DNA of 64,000 nucleotides from Candidatus Zhuqueibacterota bacterium (GCA_016931935.1 JAFGDW010000271.1:1-64000); one strand, 5' to 3'. Shown: positions 10,184 through 20,863, numbered from the stretch's first letter. Translations and numbers: made by a program. Notes: generated from the sequence alone by a model not told the origin.

Positions 10184-13100
10184 ATGAGAATCAATTCAAA
10201 AATCGTTTTCAACATTATTCCATTTGTACTGCTGTGTGTATTTACGGCGAACGTATACCCGCAATATAAATCGCTGCAACTCGACCACCTTACCACCGAT
10301 AATGGGCTTTCCCAATCAACGATAACGTGTATCTGTCAGGACAATCAGGGATTCATGTGGTTCGGAACATATGATGGGCTGAATAAATACGATGGCTACA
10401 AATTCACAATCTATCGACACCTTCCTGACGATTCATCATCACTTTCGGATAATGTCATTTGGGCAATTCTGGAAGATAACAATGGCGACCTGTGGATTGG
10501 TACGCGCGATGGTTTAAATCTGTACAATCGTGATCTGGACAATTTCAAACATTTTAAGCATCGCGACGATGACGCATCTTCGATTGGTGGGAATTTTATC
10601 CGCGCGCTCGCCGAAGACCAGGATGGGAATATCTGGATCGGTACAAATAGTTCGGGTCTTAATTTGTTGGATGCTTCTACCGGGCATTTTATTCGTTTCT
10701 GGCATAACCCGGAAGATACAAACAGTCTAAGTGACAACGATATCAATTCATTGTTTGTTGATAGCCAGAATCGTTTATGGATTGGAACGCGAAATGGCTA
10801 TCTGGATGTTATGTATTCGGGCAAAAAAATAGTTGAACATATTCGAATAAACAACGTTCCGTTTAGTAATTATGCAATCCGCAGTTTTTCCGAAAATAAA
10901 GATGGATATATTTGGGTGGGCACCCAGGGGCAGGGATTGTATCGTATTCGTCATCAGGAAAATCAGCCTGCCAAAATTATTCGTTCCTTAAACTCGCCCT
11001 ACAACAAAAATACCGTGAGCAGCGATATCATTCTATCGACAATGTTTGATAGTAAAGGCAATCTCTGGATCGGCACCGAAGATGCCGGACTGAATTGCTA
11101 TGTTCCTGAAACCGGAATGTTTAGCCGGTTTGTGCCAAATCGCTATGATAACAGAAGTCTGAGCCATCAATCTGTGTGGTCGCTGTTCGAAGATATCACG
11201 GGAAATATCTGGATTGGGACGTTTGCAGGTGGTATTAATTTGCTCCCACGCTACAATACGTTTTTCCGGCATTTTAAACATTTTCCCGGAAATCAGAGCA
11301 GTCTGAGTGATAACACAGTCTCGATGTTTTTTGAAGATTCATTCCATGGTTTATGGGTAGCTACCGATGGCGGCGGATTAAATCTGTTCGACCGAAAAAA
11401 TGAAACATTCATCCGTTACACCACAAAAAATAGCAGCCTTACCAGTGATGCAGTTTTATCGATTTTTGAAGATAGCCGCGAAAATTTGTGGATTGGCACA
11501 TGGCTTGGGGGCTTAAACGAAATCAAACGCAATTCCGAGGCATTCGCTGTTTACACCGCCGAAAAAAATAACCTGGGTTCCAATAACATCTTCGGTATGC
11601 TGGAAGATCGCAATGGTGGCTTATGGGTTTGCACGTTCATGGGCGGACTGAGTTATTTCGATCCGAAACGTCAACGGGCAACTGTTTATAATATGACCAA
11701 TAGCGCTATCAGCGATGATAATGTGAACGGCATCATCAAAGATTATTCGGGAAATTTGTGGATCACTGCGGAGACCGGGCTTAATTATCTTGATCTTGAT
11801 ACGCGTACATTTACAGTCTACCAATATGAAGAAAACAACGACAGCAATCTGTGCAAGGGAAATTTGCTTTCGGTGTTTCAGGCGATTGATTCGACACTGT
11901 GGGTTGGGACGACCGGTGGTTTAAATAAATTCAATCGGAAAACGAAATCGTTCACCCGTTACTACACAGAAAACGGCTTGCCGAGTAATGCAATAAAAGG
12001 TATTGTTGAAGATGATCACGGAAATTTGTGGTTAAGTACCAACAACGGTATTTCACGGTTCGATCCGAAAGCTAATACGTTCAAAAATTTCGATGTTTCC
12101 GATGGCCTGCAAGGCAACGAGTTCTATTGGCACAGTATCTTCAAAACCAGTGACGGTGAAATATTTGTCGGCGGGGTGAATGGATTTAATGTGTTTCATC
12201 CCGACAGCATTCACAGCAATCCCTACGTCCCACCCGTCGTAATCACCGATTTCAGGTTGTTCAATAAGCCAGTAAAAATAAATGCCCCTGGTTCTCCGCT
12301 ATCCAGAAGTATTAGCCAAACAGACCACATCACACTAACATATAAACAATCGGTTTTTTCTTTCGATTTTACGGCACTGAATTTTATTTCCCCGATGAAA
12401 AATCAATACGCCTACATGTTGGAAGGATTTGAACCGAACTGGAACTATGTCGGCACACAGCGAAATGCCACCTACACTAATCTCGATGCGGGTGATTATA
12501 CATTTCGGGTCAAAGGCAGTAATAATGATGGTGTCTGGAATGAAAAAGGCACTTTCATAAATATTACGGTGGAGCCGCCCTTTTGGAAAACCTGGTGGGC
12601 ATATCTGCTGTACGTGCTATCGGGACTGAGCATTATCTATATGATTATGCGGCATTTCATCGGACGGGAGCGTCTCAAAAATGCTCTAAAACTCGAACAT
12701 CTGGAACTGGAAAAAATGTATGAACTTGACCAGATGAAATCCCGATTTTTTACCAATGTATCGCACGAATTCCGCACGCCGATTACGCTTATTATGGGGC
12801 CGTTGGAGCCAATCATTTCCAATAACATGATTCACCCAAATGTCAAGAAAAAACTGCAGCTCATTTATCGTAATGCCCGGCGTTTGTTACGGATGACCAA
12901 TCAGCTCATGGATTTTCACAAAATTGAAGCCGGTGAACTGCTGCTGGAGCTTTCTCAGGGAAATATCATTCAATTCGTCCGCGAAACTACGCTGTCATTC
13001 AAGGATTATGCACGCGCCCATAAAATCGACTTTTCAATCGAATCGGATATGGAAAATTATTTTGCCTGGTTCGATCCTGATAAAGTGGATAAAATTATTT

Positions 13101-14374
13101 ATAATTTGTTGTCGAATGCATTTAAATTTACACAGGATGGTGGACGGATAAAGGTATATATCGGCATTCTCCCCAAGGAAGATGTCAACGAATCGCTGTA
13201 TGAAACCACGGAAAATTTGGCGGAACAATATATTCAAATCATGATTCGTGATAACGGCGCGGGCATTCCCGGTTATAAATTGGAGCATATCTTCAACCGA
13301 TTTTACCAGGCGGACGACGACACGCGGCACAAATATCAGGGCAGCGGTGTCGGATTGGCGTTGGTGTACGAACTGATTAATCTTTATCGGGGCAATATCC
13401 ATGTGGACAGCACAGAAGGCGAAGGCAGCACATTTACTGTAGAGCTACCACTCGATATAAATTATTTGGAAAAGCATCAACTGGTCCGGGAGTTTATCGG
13501 GAAACCGTTGGATCACCCCGATTTATTTGAAGATGATGTGCTGGAGACTGCAATTTCCCTGGCGGCACCGCCGGTAATTGAAGAGTCTGACAATGACGCA
13601 GCCGGGACAAAAAGCTTGCCGTCCATTTTGGTGATTGATGATGATCAGGATATCCGCAGTTTTATCTATGATGATTTTAATACACAGTTCCGATTGTATG
13701 AAGCGCAAAACGGCTTGATTGGCTATCAAAAAGCGATTGAATTCATTCCTGATGTTATTATCACCGATATCATGATGCCGGTGATGAACGGCACTGAATT
13801 GTGCGCCAAATTGAAAAGTGATGAGCGCACCAGCCATATTCCCGTCATTTTGCTTACTGCGCGTTCATCGGATGAACATCGCATCCGCGGATTGCAGTAT
13901 GGCGCCGATGCCTACATTACCAAACCGTTCAATATGGAAGTCCTAAAAGCACATATCGATAATTTACTGTCATCCAGGAAAAAATTGAAGGAACGATATT
14001 CGGCGGCATTTTTGGTTGGTGACAATAATTTCAATTCTGAGAATATCGATGAAAAATTTCTCAATCGTGCTGTAAACATTGTCAAAGAGCATTTGCCCGA
14101 TCCGAATTTCAATGCGGACATGTTAAGTAAACAAATCGGAATGAGCCGAATGCAGTTGTACCGTAAATTCCGTGGTTTAACGGATCAAACTGTTCATGAG
14201 TTTATTCGAAGTATTCGCCTGAAAGCGGCTGCCCAGCTATTATTGAAAAAGCGGGTTACTGTTACTGAAGTTGCCTACGAAGTTGGTTTTAACGATCTCA
14301 CCTATTTTGCCCGTTGTTTCCGCCAACAATTTGGCGTATCACCATCGCAGTATATGTCCCAGGAAAAGCAATGA
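10184..14374 (+). CDS. Hybrid two-component system regulator (propeller sensor, kinase, receiver, AraC output)
   Basis: A 1396-residue one-protein signalling system (HTCS) of the type that senses oligosaccharides in the periplasm and activates polysaccharide-use genes. Order: signal/anchor segment (about 1-25); two 7-bladed propellers built of repeats such as GFMWFGTYDGLNKYDG and DLWIGTRDGLNLY (about 30-720); a Y_Y_Y domain (about 740-795, GDYTFRVKGSNNDG); one membrane span (about 803-825); histidine kinase with phospho-accepting His861 in SHEFRTPITL; an ATPase domain with NLLSNAFKFTQDGG and GSGVGLALVYEL; a receiver with phospho-accepting Asp1195 in VIITDIMMPVMNG; and a C-terminal AraC-type helix-turn-helix (VAYEVGFNDLTYFARCFRQ). 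The start at 10184 gives a sensible N-terminal membrane segment; its ribosome site is weak. It heads the beta-glucan locus and probably controls it. The ligand is likely a beta-glucan oligosaccharide, by position only. Confidence 0.93.
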   Translation: MRINSKIVFNIIPFVLLCVFTANVYPQYKSLQLDHLTTDNGLSQSTITCICQDNQGFMWFGTYDGLNKYDGYKFTIYRHLPDDSSSLSDNVIWAILEDNNGDLWIGTRDGLNLYNRDLDNFKHFKHRDDDASSIGGNFIRALAEDQDGNIWIGTNSSGLNLLDASTGHFIRFWHNPEDTNSLSDNDINSLFVDSQNRLWIGTRNGYLDVMYSGKKIVEHIRINNVPFSNYAIRSFSENKDGYIWVGTQGQGLYRIRHQENQPAKIIRSLNSPYNKNTVSSDIILSTMFDSKGNLWIGTEDAGLNCYVPETGMFSRFVPNRYDNRSLSHQSVWSLFEDITGNIWIGTFAGGINLLPRYNTFFRHFKHFPGNQSSLSDNTVSMFFEDSFHGLWVATDGGGLNLFDRKNETFIRYTTKNSSLTSDAVLSIFEDSRENLWIGTWLGGLNEIKRNSEAFAVYTAEKNNLGSNNIFGMLEDRNGGLWVCTFMGGLSYFDPKRQRATVYNMTNSAISDDNVNGIIKDYSGNLWITAETGLNYLDLDTRTFTVYQYEENNDSNLCKGNLLSVFQAIDSTLWVGTTGGLNKFNRKTKSFTRYYTENGLPSNAIKGIVEDDHGNLWLSTNNGISRFDPKANTFKNFDVSDGLQGNEFYWHSIFKTSDGEIFVGGVNGFNVFHPDSIHSNPYVPPVVITDFRLFNKPVKINAPGSPLSRSISQTDHITLTYKQSVFSFDFTALNFISPMKNQYAYMLEGFEPNWNYVGTQRNATYTNLDAGDYTFRVKGSNNDGVWNEKGTFINITVEPPFWKTWWAYLLYVLSGLSIIYMIMRHFIGRERLKNALKLEHLELEKMYELDQMKSRFFTNVSHEFRTPITLIMGPLEPIISNNMIHPNVKKKLQLIYRNARRLLRMTNQLMDFHKIEAGELLLELSQGNIIQFVRETTLSFKDYARAHKIDFSIESDMENYFAWFDPDKVDKIIYNLLSNAFKFTQDGGRIKVYIGILPKEDVNESLYETTENLAEQYIQIMIRDNGAGIPGYKLEHIFNRFYQADDDTRHKYQGSGVGLALVYELINLYRGNIHVDSTEGEGSTFTVELPLDINYLEKHQLVREFIGKPLDHPDLFEDDVLETAISLAAPPVIEESDNDAAGTKSLPSILVIDDDQDIRSFIYDDFNTQFRLYEAQNGLIGYQKAIEFIPDVIITDIMMPVMNGTELCAKLKSDERTSHIPVILLTARSSDEHRIRGLQYGADAYITKPFNMEVLKAHIDNLLSSRKKLKERYSAAFLVGDNNFNSENIDEKFLNRAVNIVKEHLPDPNFNADMLSKQIGMSRMQLYRKFRGLTDQTVHEFIRSIRLKAAAQLLLKKRVTVTEVAYEVGFNDLTYFARCFRQQFGVSPSQYMSQEKQ

Positions 14375-14939
14375 CAAATAGTTAACAGATTAATTTTGTA
14401 TCCTTTCAATTTTAGTTGGTTATGTTGATCCGCCGTGGCGGACTCAGTCAACGGTATGTTCCGTACCCTGAGTTTGCCGTCTCGCAGCGGCGTGCCGTTC
14501 TGATGCATCGGAACACGAACGGTGTCGAAGGGTACTCTCTCCATCATTTATTGAACGAATACTTAATTTTCTTCTGTCTCTCTACACATATTACACCCGA
14601 TGTTACAATGCTCCGATATTTTGGTACTATTTTCCGAGACAATTATTGTTTTTTTTATTTGATTTGTATCAGCAATTTAAAATAGAGCAAAAAAATTTTT
14701 ATCAGTACCGTATCCGGAATTCCTCTCCCATGATTTTTCGAATTCAAATAAAAATATTCTCCACTCGTTGAAGTAATGAAAATATAAATGACATTAATTG
14801 CATTGAATATTCAATCCACTAAAAAGGAGGTACAACTCATTTTAAAATTCATTTAAAACGATTACAAAACAGGGAGGTGCCTGGGAAAATATTTAACGTT
14901 TTAAATCATTTGATAATTATAATTAAGGAGAATTGGATC
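14375..14939. other. Intergenic region containing dispersed repeat copy A
   Basis: Between the regulator and the CBM9-like gene. Apart from the repeat at 14422-14535 it is AT-rich and non-coding. The last 20 bases carry the ribosome site TAAGGAG for the next gene. The promoter driven by the AraC-type regulator would be expected here or before the TonB receptor, but no operator repeat stands out. Confidence 0.4.
14422..14535 (+). repeat. Dispersed intergenic repeat, copy A
   Basis: About 114 bp with the modules ATGTTGATCCGCC, CCGTACCCTGAGTTTGCC, GTCTCGCAGCGGCGTGCC and ACGAACGGTGTCGAAGGGTAC-like end. The blocks GTACCCT and AGGGTAC make the unit partly self-complementary. Homologous copies are at 48029-48140 (same strand), 47769-47810 (shortened) and 32757-32879 (opposite strand, modules rearranged). 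Confidence 0.7.
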
Positions 14940-17429
14940 ATGAGAAAAATCGTGTTACTATCAACAATCTTAATGTTCGTCCCTTTTATTGCAAGCGCGC
15001 AATGGCAATGGGTACTCGACAATTTTGATTCTTCACAGGTTAATTCAGTTTATACGTTAGGGACGGAAGGTGGCGAGAGCCGTATTACCCTGACAGATGA
15101 CAGAGAAGATTTTTTCGAAGGTACCGGCTGTTTGGATATGGATGCGGTAATCGGTGCGTATCATCCCTGGGGAAGTTATGCACAGTTGTACTATCGAGTC
15201 GATGAAACAGAACTGATGGATTGGAGCATGTACGATTCACTGAGTCTGTGGATTAAAGTACGTACGGCCCCAACTCTTCCGGAAAATATGTATTTCCGCA
15301 TTCACATCGCAGATAAACCGACACCGGATGGTGATCAGGAAGAGTATATTTATGAGAACGCAACCATTTTGGATCAGGTTTCCGACTGGATAAATCTCAG
15401 AATTCCTCTGCTCGAAAGAGAATCCGACGGTTCTGTTCTTCCCAATGATGAAGGATTTGTTTTAATACCTGACAATTGGAATAATCCGCAAAATGATCGA
15501 AAATTCAATCGCGATAAAATTCTTGGATTCAATCTTACACTTGTTACAAGTGGATGGACCGACCCTGATAACCTGCCAGCCGATTCAATGATCGTTGCTT
15601 TTGATGAGATTAAATTATTTGGACCGCGAGCTGTTCCTGTTATTTTCTTTAACGGGATGGTATTACCAACTAGCATGACGTCCTGGTCCTGGGGACAATC
15701 TTCGATCAGCCTCGAACAAGGCGCCGGAGCTACCGAAGGCACAAACGCACTGCTGTGGGTCCAGGGCGATGAATGGGGCAATGGCTGGACCGGGGTTGGA
15801 TTTGATATCGATCCACCATTTAATTTGGCTGCGTCATGGACGACCGATTCATTGAAATTCAAAATGAAAGTCGATGAAGGCACCGGAGCTATCCGCGTAC
15901 AGCTTGAAGATAATTTGAATGGTGATATTTCCGGAAAACTTGGCCAGGTCTTTACACCTAACGATGATGGCGCATGGCACAACTATGCGTTCAAGCTGGA
16001 TGAATTGACATTTCAGGATGGAACATCAGCATTCGACTCATCTGTGATTGCTAAAATAGGATTTATGGCAGAAGCTTCCGGTATCGCAGGAAAGAAAGTA
16101 TATATTGATGACATCTGGACTGGCGACCCCGTATTTGATCTCGTCCCACCTGATATGCCAACAGGGGTCGAAGCAATTCCGGCTCAGTATTACAATCTCG
16201 TTATCTGGGAAGACGTTCCCGGTGAAACCGGTGAGTACTACAACGTTTATGCGAGCAACAGTCCAATTACCGATTTAAATTCGGATGCCATCGATAAAAT
16301 TGCATCAAATGTTTTTGAAGATGAACAAACTGCTGTCCATTGGCTTTACTATCCGTTAGAAGATCAGGAAGTCCAGTATTATTATGCAGTGGAGTGTGTC
16401 GATAAATCCGGAAATGTTGGGCCGGCGATGGTCACAACATCGACTGTTACCAATACGGCGAAGGGTGTACCAACAATCTCCTTAGAACCTCCTGCTGATT
16501 TTGTGGCAGACGGCGATGTCATCGAATGGGAAACCAGCGGAATTCAACCGTTTGTGTTAACTCCGGAAACAGCGTATCCCTGGACTACGGTAACGGATGC
16601 AGCCGATCTTACCGCAACGGTATATCTGGCTTTCGATAATGATTACCTTTATCTGTTAGCCGACGTTGTCGACGATGTCTACTTTTACAGCACAGGTAAC
16701 TGGTGGGATCAGGATGCCTTCCAATTTTTCATCGGACTTTTCGATCAACGCGGACCAACGCATACCTCAATTAAACGTGGCGATGAGCCGGATTATATTC
16801 TCTATTTTGTCGAAGACAAAATACAGTTAGACAGTGGCGGCAGAGTACTGGCTACCCCCGATGACGAAAATTATCACTTCGAAGATTTTGGCGGCGCTGA
16901 CTATGTTATTGAAGCTAAAATTTCGCTCGATTCATTAATGCAGGATACTGATAAACGATTCTATCCGGTTCGCGGCATGCGCATTCCATTGGATCTGTAC
17001 TTCCATGATAATGATGGTGCAGGTTGGGAAGGCAATTTGGGTTTGTCGCCGAATGCCACCGATCATCAATATCAGAATCCTTCTGAATGGACATATACCT
17101 GGATTGGTGATACTACCTATACCTCCGGTAGTAACATTGCCGTATCGGATGACGTCGTTCGCTCCCGGTCATATCATCTCGACCAGAATTATCCAAATCC
17201 GTTCAATCCAACCACAACGATTAATTATGCGATTGCTGCTCCTGGCAATGTGACGATTGAGTTGTATAATGTAGTTGGACAAAAAGTCAAAACACTGGTG
17301 AACAAAAAGCAGGCTGCGGGTCAGTACAATGTGACACTGAATGCCAGCGATCTGACATCCGGCATCTATTTCTACACAATTCACGCCGGTGAATTTACCC
17401 AAACCAAAAAAATGGTATTTATGAAGTAA
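14940..17429 (+). CDS. Multi-domain carbohydrate-binding surface protein (two beta-sandwich domains, Fn3, CBM9-like) with T9SS sorting domain
   Basis: An 829-residue secreted protein without a recognised catalytic domain. Start at 14940 with TAAGGAG upstream; signal peptide ends near SAQ (residue 21). Residues about 25-220 and 225-400 are two jelly-roll domains of the galactose-binding type; each contains a DSLSLWIK- or DSLKFKMK-like strand and ends in an acidic strand (AFDEIKLFGP, YIDDIWTGDP). Residues about 405-510 look like fibronectin type III. Residues about 520-740 resemble a CBM9/DOMON-like domain (WWDQDAFQFFIGLFD, YVIEAKISLDSL, DLYFHDNDGAGWEGNLG). The C-terminus is a T9SS domain (DQNYPNPFNPTTTINYA ... 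KKMVFMK). It probably binds beta-glucan at the cell surface, feeding the TonB receptor that follows. A terminator-like hairpin comes right after the stop. Confidence 0.85.
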   Translation: MRKIVLLSTILMFVPFIASAQWQWVLDNFDSSQVNSVYTLGTEGGESRITLTDDREDFFEGTGCLDMDAVIGAYHPWGSYAQLYYRVDETELMDWSMYDSLSLWIKVRTAPTLPENMYFRIHIADKPTPDGDQEEYIYENATILDQVSDWINLRIPLLERESDGSVLPNDEGFVLIPDNWNNPQNDRKFNRDKILGFNLTLVTSGWTDPDNLPADSMIVAFDEIKLFGPRAVPVIFFNGMVLPTSMTSWSWGQSSISLEQGAGATEGTNALLWVQGDEWGNGWTGVGFDIDPPFNLAASWTTDSLKFKMKVDEGTGAIRVQLEDNLNGDISGKLGQVFTPNDDGAWHNYAFKLDELTFQDGTSAFDSSVIAKIGFMAEASGIAGKKVYIDDIWTGDPVFDLVPPDMPTGVEAIPAQYYNLVIWEDVPGETGEYYNVYASNSPITDLNSDAIDKIASNVFEDEQTAVHWLYYPLEDQEVQYYYAVECVDKSGNVGPAMVTTSTVTNTAKGVPTISLEPPADFVADGDVIEWETSGIQPFVLTPETAYPWTTVTDAADLTATVYLAFDNDYLYLLADVVDDVYFYSTGNWWDQDAFQFFIGLFDQRGPTHTSIKRGDEPDYILYFVEDKIQLDSGGRVLATPDDENYHFEDFGGADYVIEAKISLDSLMQDTDKRFYPVRGMRIPLDLYFHDNDGAGWEGNLGLSPNATDHQYQNPSEWTYTWIGDTTYTSGSNIAVSDDVVRSRSYHLDQNYPNPFNPTTTINYAIAAPGNVTIELYNVVGQKVKTLVNKKQAAGQYNVTLNASDLTSGIYFYTIHAGEFTQTKKMVFMK

Positions 17430-18043
17430 TTTATTTTTCTTGAGATGCAGTCGATTATGTAGTCGGCTGCATCTCTTGTTTATGCACGAAATTGATAATC
17501 CGCCCGGGGCTGTATCGAAAGATAGATGCAATTCATGATGCATCTACCTTTCGGAATTGCACCTGTATGTAGTATGAGACAACCTTTCAAGATAAATTTG
17601 ATTCAGCCCCAGGGTTCTTTCGATTTACTGACAGAATTATTGAAGTGGTGGTTATATGAGCAAACTTTCCGGAGAGATTTTGGCTATCAAAATTTGTCCG
17701 GAAAGATTGTTTTTATTGATTAAGTTGAGCAATGTGCAACGTGCTTCTAAAGTGCGTTGCACATCCTGTGTGACATATTTTTATCGCAGTAAATAATCCA
17801 TTTCGAAGGAGGGAATCGAATGACCTTTCATTGCCAATTCTTATGAACCGTGTAAGTTCAATTCACTTAACGTAACAGCGTATCCTTTCAATAGTTGGCG
17901 GGGCAGTATTTGATAATTCTTTTCGTCTCACGTCTGGCGTTTCACATACTGGCTTGGAAAAGATAATTTCCCTACGATATGCGCCATCGCTTATTGGGAA
18001 GATAAGTAAAAGCCGTAATAAGAATGATGAAGGAAATAATCTT
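17430..18043. other. Intergenic leader of the TonB/Fn3/PorV operon
   Basis: About 610 bases. After the terminator, a second strong hairpin has 10-bp arms at 17732-17741 (ATGTGCAACG) and 17755-17764 (CGTTGCACAT); it lies about 280 bases before the receptor start and has no T-run, so it may be a leader structure or operator. The rest shows no coding potential. The promoter of the receptor operon should be here. Confidence 0.4.
17442..17482 (+). terminator. Probable Rho-independent terminator after the CBM9-like gene
   Basis: Twelve bases after the stop, GAGATGCAG (17442-17450) pairs perfectly with CTGCATCTC (17467-17475), followed by the T-rich TTGTTTA. A 9-bp stem with this tail fits an intrinsic terminator separating the CBM9-like gene from the TonB operon. 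Confidence 0.65.
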
Positions 18044-20863
18044 ATGGTCATTAAAAAATCCAAATTAAGTTTCATTGGTATCGTTTTACTGGCATTTTTG
18101 TGCGTCGCTCAACTCGTCGTTGCCCAGACAACAGGAAAAATTGCCGGCAAGATAACGGATAAGGAATCCGGCGACCCGATGATCGGCGCCAATGTCGTGA
18201 TTGAAGGTACGACGCTTGGGGCTGCTGCCGGCCCTCAAGGCGAGTATTTCATTATCAATGTTTCGCCGGGCACATACTCGTTACGATTTCAGATGATCGG
18301 GTACGAAACTGTGCGGGTGGAGAATGTGAAAGTCTCGGTCAATCGCACAACTACGATCGATGTTGAATTGAAAACCGAAGTCATTTCCGGTGAAGTTGTT
18401 GTTGTGCAGGCGGAAAAGGTGACAATTAAGAAGGATCAGACAAGTTCAGTGCGTAATGTGTCATCCGACCAGATAGATATTTTACCGGTAGAAAATGTTA
18501 GCGCAGTCGTCGATATGCAGGCTGGTGTGGTGGAAGGCCATTTCCGCGGTGGCCGCAACACAGAAGTATCTTACCTGATCGATGGGGTTGCAGTGACGGA
18601 ATCATTCGAGTCCACCGGACGAACAGTTGATCTGGAACCGGAAGCCATTCAGGACCTGGAAGTCATTACCGGTACGTTTAACGCAGAGTATGGCAATGCT
18701 ATGAGCGGCATTGTGAACGCAGTTACAAAAGATGGTGATGCGTTTTTTAGCGGTTCTGCCTCCGGTAACTTTGCAAATTACTACACATCGCATAACAATA
18801 TTTTCATCGGGCTGAACGATAAGGATGTTGATCGTAATCAGGATTATAAAGTCCAGTTTAGCGGTCCGATATGGAAAAATAAAATAACTTTCTTTGCGAA
18901 TTACCGATATCAGAATAATAAAAATTATCTTAACGGTATCGACCGTTTCAATGTGGATGATTTAAGCGTTTTTGAATCGGATGATCCAAACGAATGGTAT
19001 TCCGAGCACACTGGCGATAACTCCTACGCTCCGATGGACGACGATATAAACAAATCGTTTATGGGAAAGATGACCTTCAAGTTGTTTCGAAATATAAGGA
19101 CGTCCCTTTTATATACGTGGAATAACGATGTCTGGAGTGATTATAACCATAGCTATAAGTATAATCCTAACGGCTATCAAAGTTCATACAGACGTACCAA
19201 TATGTATTCACTCAACATTAATCATATGTTGACTCCACGGTTGTTTTATGAATTGAAATTATCCTATATCGACAATTTTGGCGGCTGGTATATGTACGAA
19301 GATCCAACTGATGGCGGCTCATTGACAGGTTTTGAACTTGACGAGAATGGCAACAGAATACCGGTTTTTGCCGATCAAAACGATCGCGGTTACTATGTGC
19401 ACGACGTCAAATGGTACAATGTCGGTCCCGGATTTTATACGGGCGGGCAGAACAAAGATCATAGCCGGCGTTATATGATCGAACGCAAAGCCAAATTCGA
19501 TTTAACCTGGCAAGTGACCAGGCGTCACGCCATTAAAACCGGCGCTGATTTTACCCGCTACCATCTCGACAATCAATGGTCACAAATCCGCAATCTCTAC
19601 TCCGGTACGCCGGAAGAGGGAATGTATTATATAGACTATGAAAAGCCGAAAGTCGTGTTTCCCTACTATATTCCGGTAACCTATCCGGATTCATCTGTGT
19701 ACTCCGATATTTATCAGGTCGATCCGAGAGAATTTTCGGCCTATATCCAGGATAAAATGGAATTCGATGAAATGGTGATTAATGTTGGCGTGCGTTACGA
19801 TTATTTTGATCCATATACGACCTATCCGTCACAACGCCGAAATCCATCGAACCAACTGGATTTTCCGGATGCACCATGGAAAATGTCGAAAGACGTTAAA
19901 GCCGATCCGAAAATTCAAGTCAGCCCACGCTTTGGTTTATCGTACCAATTAGGCGAATCTGCATTGCTGCACTTTAGTTATGGCCACTTCTTCCAAATGC
20001 CACCGATGCAAGCGATGTATCGAAACAATTCGCGCCGGGTTCAGCCGAACGACTATGATACTCGCATGGGGAATCCGCAGATCAGAGCACAGAAAACTGT
20101 TTCGTACGAAATCGGATTATGGCAAGAAATTATGAAGGGCATGGGCATTGAAGTTGCGTTGTTTTACCGGGATATTTACGATCTGCAAAGTGTGATTATC
20201 ATCAGCACATTTAACCAGATCGAATACGGTCTCGACAGCAATAAAGACTATGGCAATGTAAAGGGACTTGAAGTAAAATATGACTATGCGTTAGGACATT
20301 TTTCCGCACTGATGAATTACACGCTGCAATACACCCGCGGCAATGCCGATAATCCCACGCAAACATTCGATCGTGCTGGAGATAATCGTGATCCGATTAC
20401 AGCGCTCATTCCGATGAGTTGGGATCAGCGGCATACCTTAAACTTAACACTGGGGTACAACACCCGCAATTATGGGTTGACGATGACCGGTTACTATAAT
20501 TCCGGCGCTCCGTTCACCTGGCGGCCATTGGAAAACAGTATGTTGGCGCGTGTTAATCTGTACCCGAACAATAACTGGCGCCCCAGCCGTTACACGGTTG
20601 ATTTGAACAGTTATTATGATATGCCAATGCCCAAATTTGACAAATTAAAATTGCGCTGGACACTAACAGTCTACAATCTGTTCGACCGCCTGAACGAAAA
20701 CTGGGTGAACGATCAAACTGGTCGCGCTTACACAGCAGTTATCAAGGAATCGAATTTGCGCAGCCATCGTAGCAATTTCAACGAATATATCGACCGTGTG
20801 CAAGATCCATCTGCTTATGCGGCGCCGCGAATGGTGAAGCTGGGAATGGGTGTTGTCTTTTAA
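18044..20863 (+). CDS. TonB-dependent receptor (SusC-like), probable beta-glucan oligosaccharide importer
   Basis: A 939-residue outer-membrane transporter. The start at 18044 has AAGGA upstream and produces a signal peptide (KLSFIGIVLLAFLCVAQLVVAQ). Residues about 30-115 form the carboxypeptidase-regulatory-like sandwich (GKIAGKITDKESGDPMIGAN; FQMIGYETVRVENV), and the plug follows (VENVSAVVDMQAGVVEGHFR, VSYLIDGVAVTES, TGTFNAEYGNAMSGIVNAVT). The remainder is a beta-barrel ending GMGVVF. The plug style (LIDG...NAEYGNAMSG) is that of receptors from Calditrichota/KSB1-type bacteria that lack SusD. It is followed 100 bases later by the Fn3/T9SS protein and then a PorV-like protein, a fixed-looking trio. 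Inside a locus full of beta-1,3-glucanases, its cargo is probably laminari-oligosaccharides; that is inference from position. Confidence 0.92.
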   Translation: MVIKKSKLSFIGIVLLAFLCVAQLVVAQTTGKIAGKITDKESGDPMIGANVVIEGTTLGAAAGPQGEYFIINVSPGTYSLRFQMIGYETVRVENVKVSVNRTTTIDVELKTEVISGEVVVVQAEKVTIKKDQTSSVRNVSSDQIDILPVENVSAVVDMQAGVVEGHFRGGRNTEVSYLIDGVAVTESFESTGRTVDLEPEAIQDLEVITGTFNAEYGNAMSGIVNAVTKDGDAFFSGSASGNFANYYTSHNNIFIGLNDKDVDRNQDYKVQFSGPIWKNKITFFANYRYQNNKNYLNGIDRFNVDDLSVFESDDPNEWYSEHTGDNSYAPMDDDINKSFMGKMTFKLFRNIRTSLLYTWNNDVWSDYNHSYKYNPNGYQSSYRRTNMYSLNINHMLTPRLFYELKLSYIDNFGGWYMYEDPTDGGSLTGFELDENGNRIPVFADQNDRGYYVHDVKWYNVGPGFYTGGQNKDHSRRYMIERKAKFDLTWQVTRRHAIKTGADFTRYHLDNQWSQIRNLYSGTPEEGMYYIDYEKPKVVFPYYIPVTYPDSSVYSDIYQVDPREFSAYIQDKMEFDEMVINVGVRYDYFDPYTTYPSQRRNPSNQLDFPDAPWKMSKDVKADPKIQVSPRFGLSYQLGESALLHFSYGHFFQMPPMQAMYRNNSRRVQPNDYDTRMGNPQIRAQKTVSYEIGLWQEIMKGMGIEVALFYRDIYDLQSVIIISTFNQIEYGLDSNKDYGNVKGLEVKYDYALGHFSALMNYTLQYTRGNADNPTQTFDRAGDNRDPITALIPMSWDQRHTLNLTLGYNTRNYGLTMTGYYNSGAPFTWRPLENSMLARVNLYPNNNWRPSRYTVDLNSYYDMPMPKFDKLKLRWTLTVYNLFDRLNENWVNDQTGRAYTAVIKESNLRSHRSNFNEYIDRVQDPSAYAAPRMVKLGMGVVF

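Noticed and set aside
14416..14685. 89-codon plus-strand frame after the regulator
   Set aside because: It runs through dispersed repeat copy A and AT-rich DNA; no homology-like features.
15374..15982. 202-codon minus-strand frame opposite the CBM9-like gene
   Set aside because: Antisense to a strong secreted-protein gene; composition rich in Ser/Pro as expected for a shadow frame.
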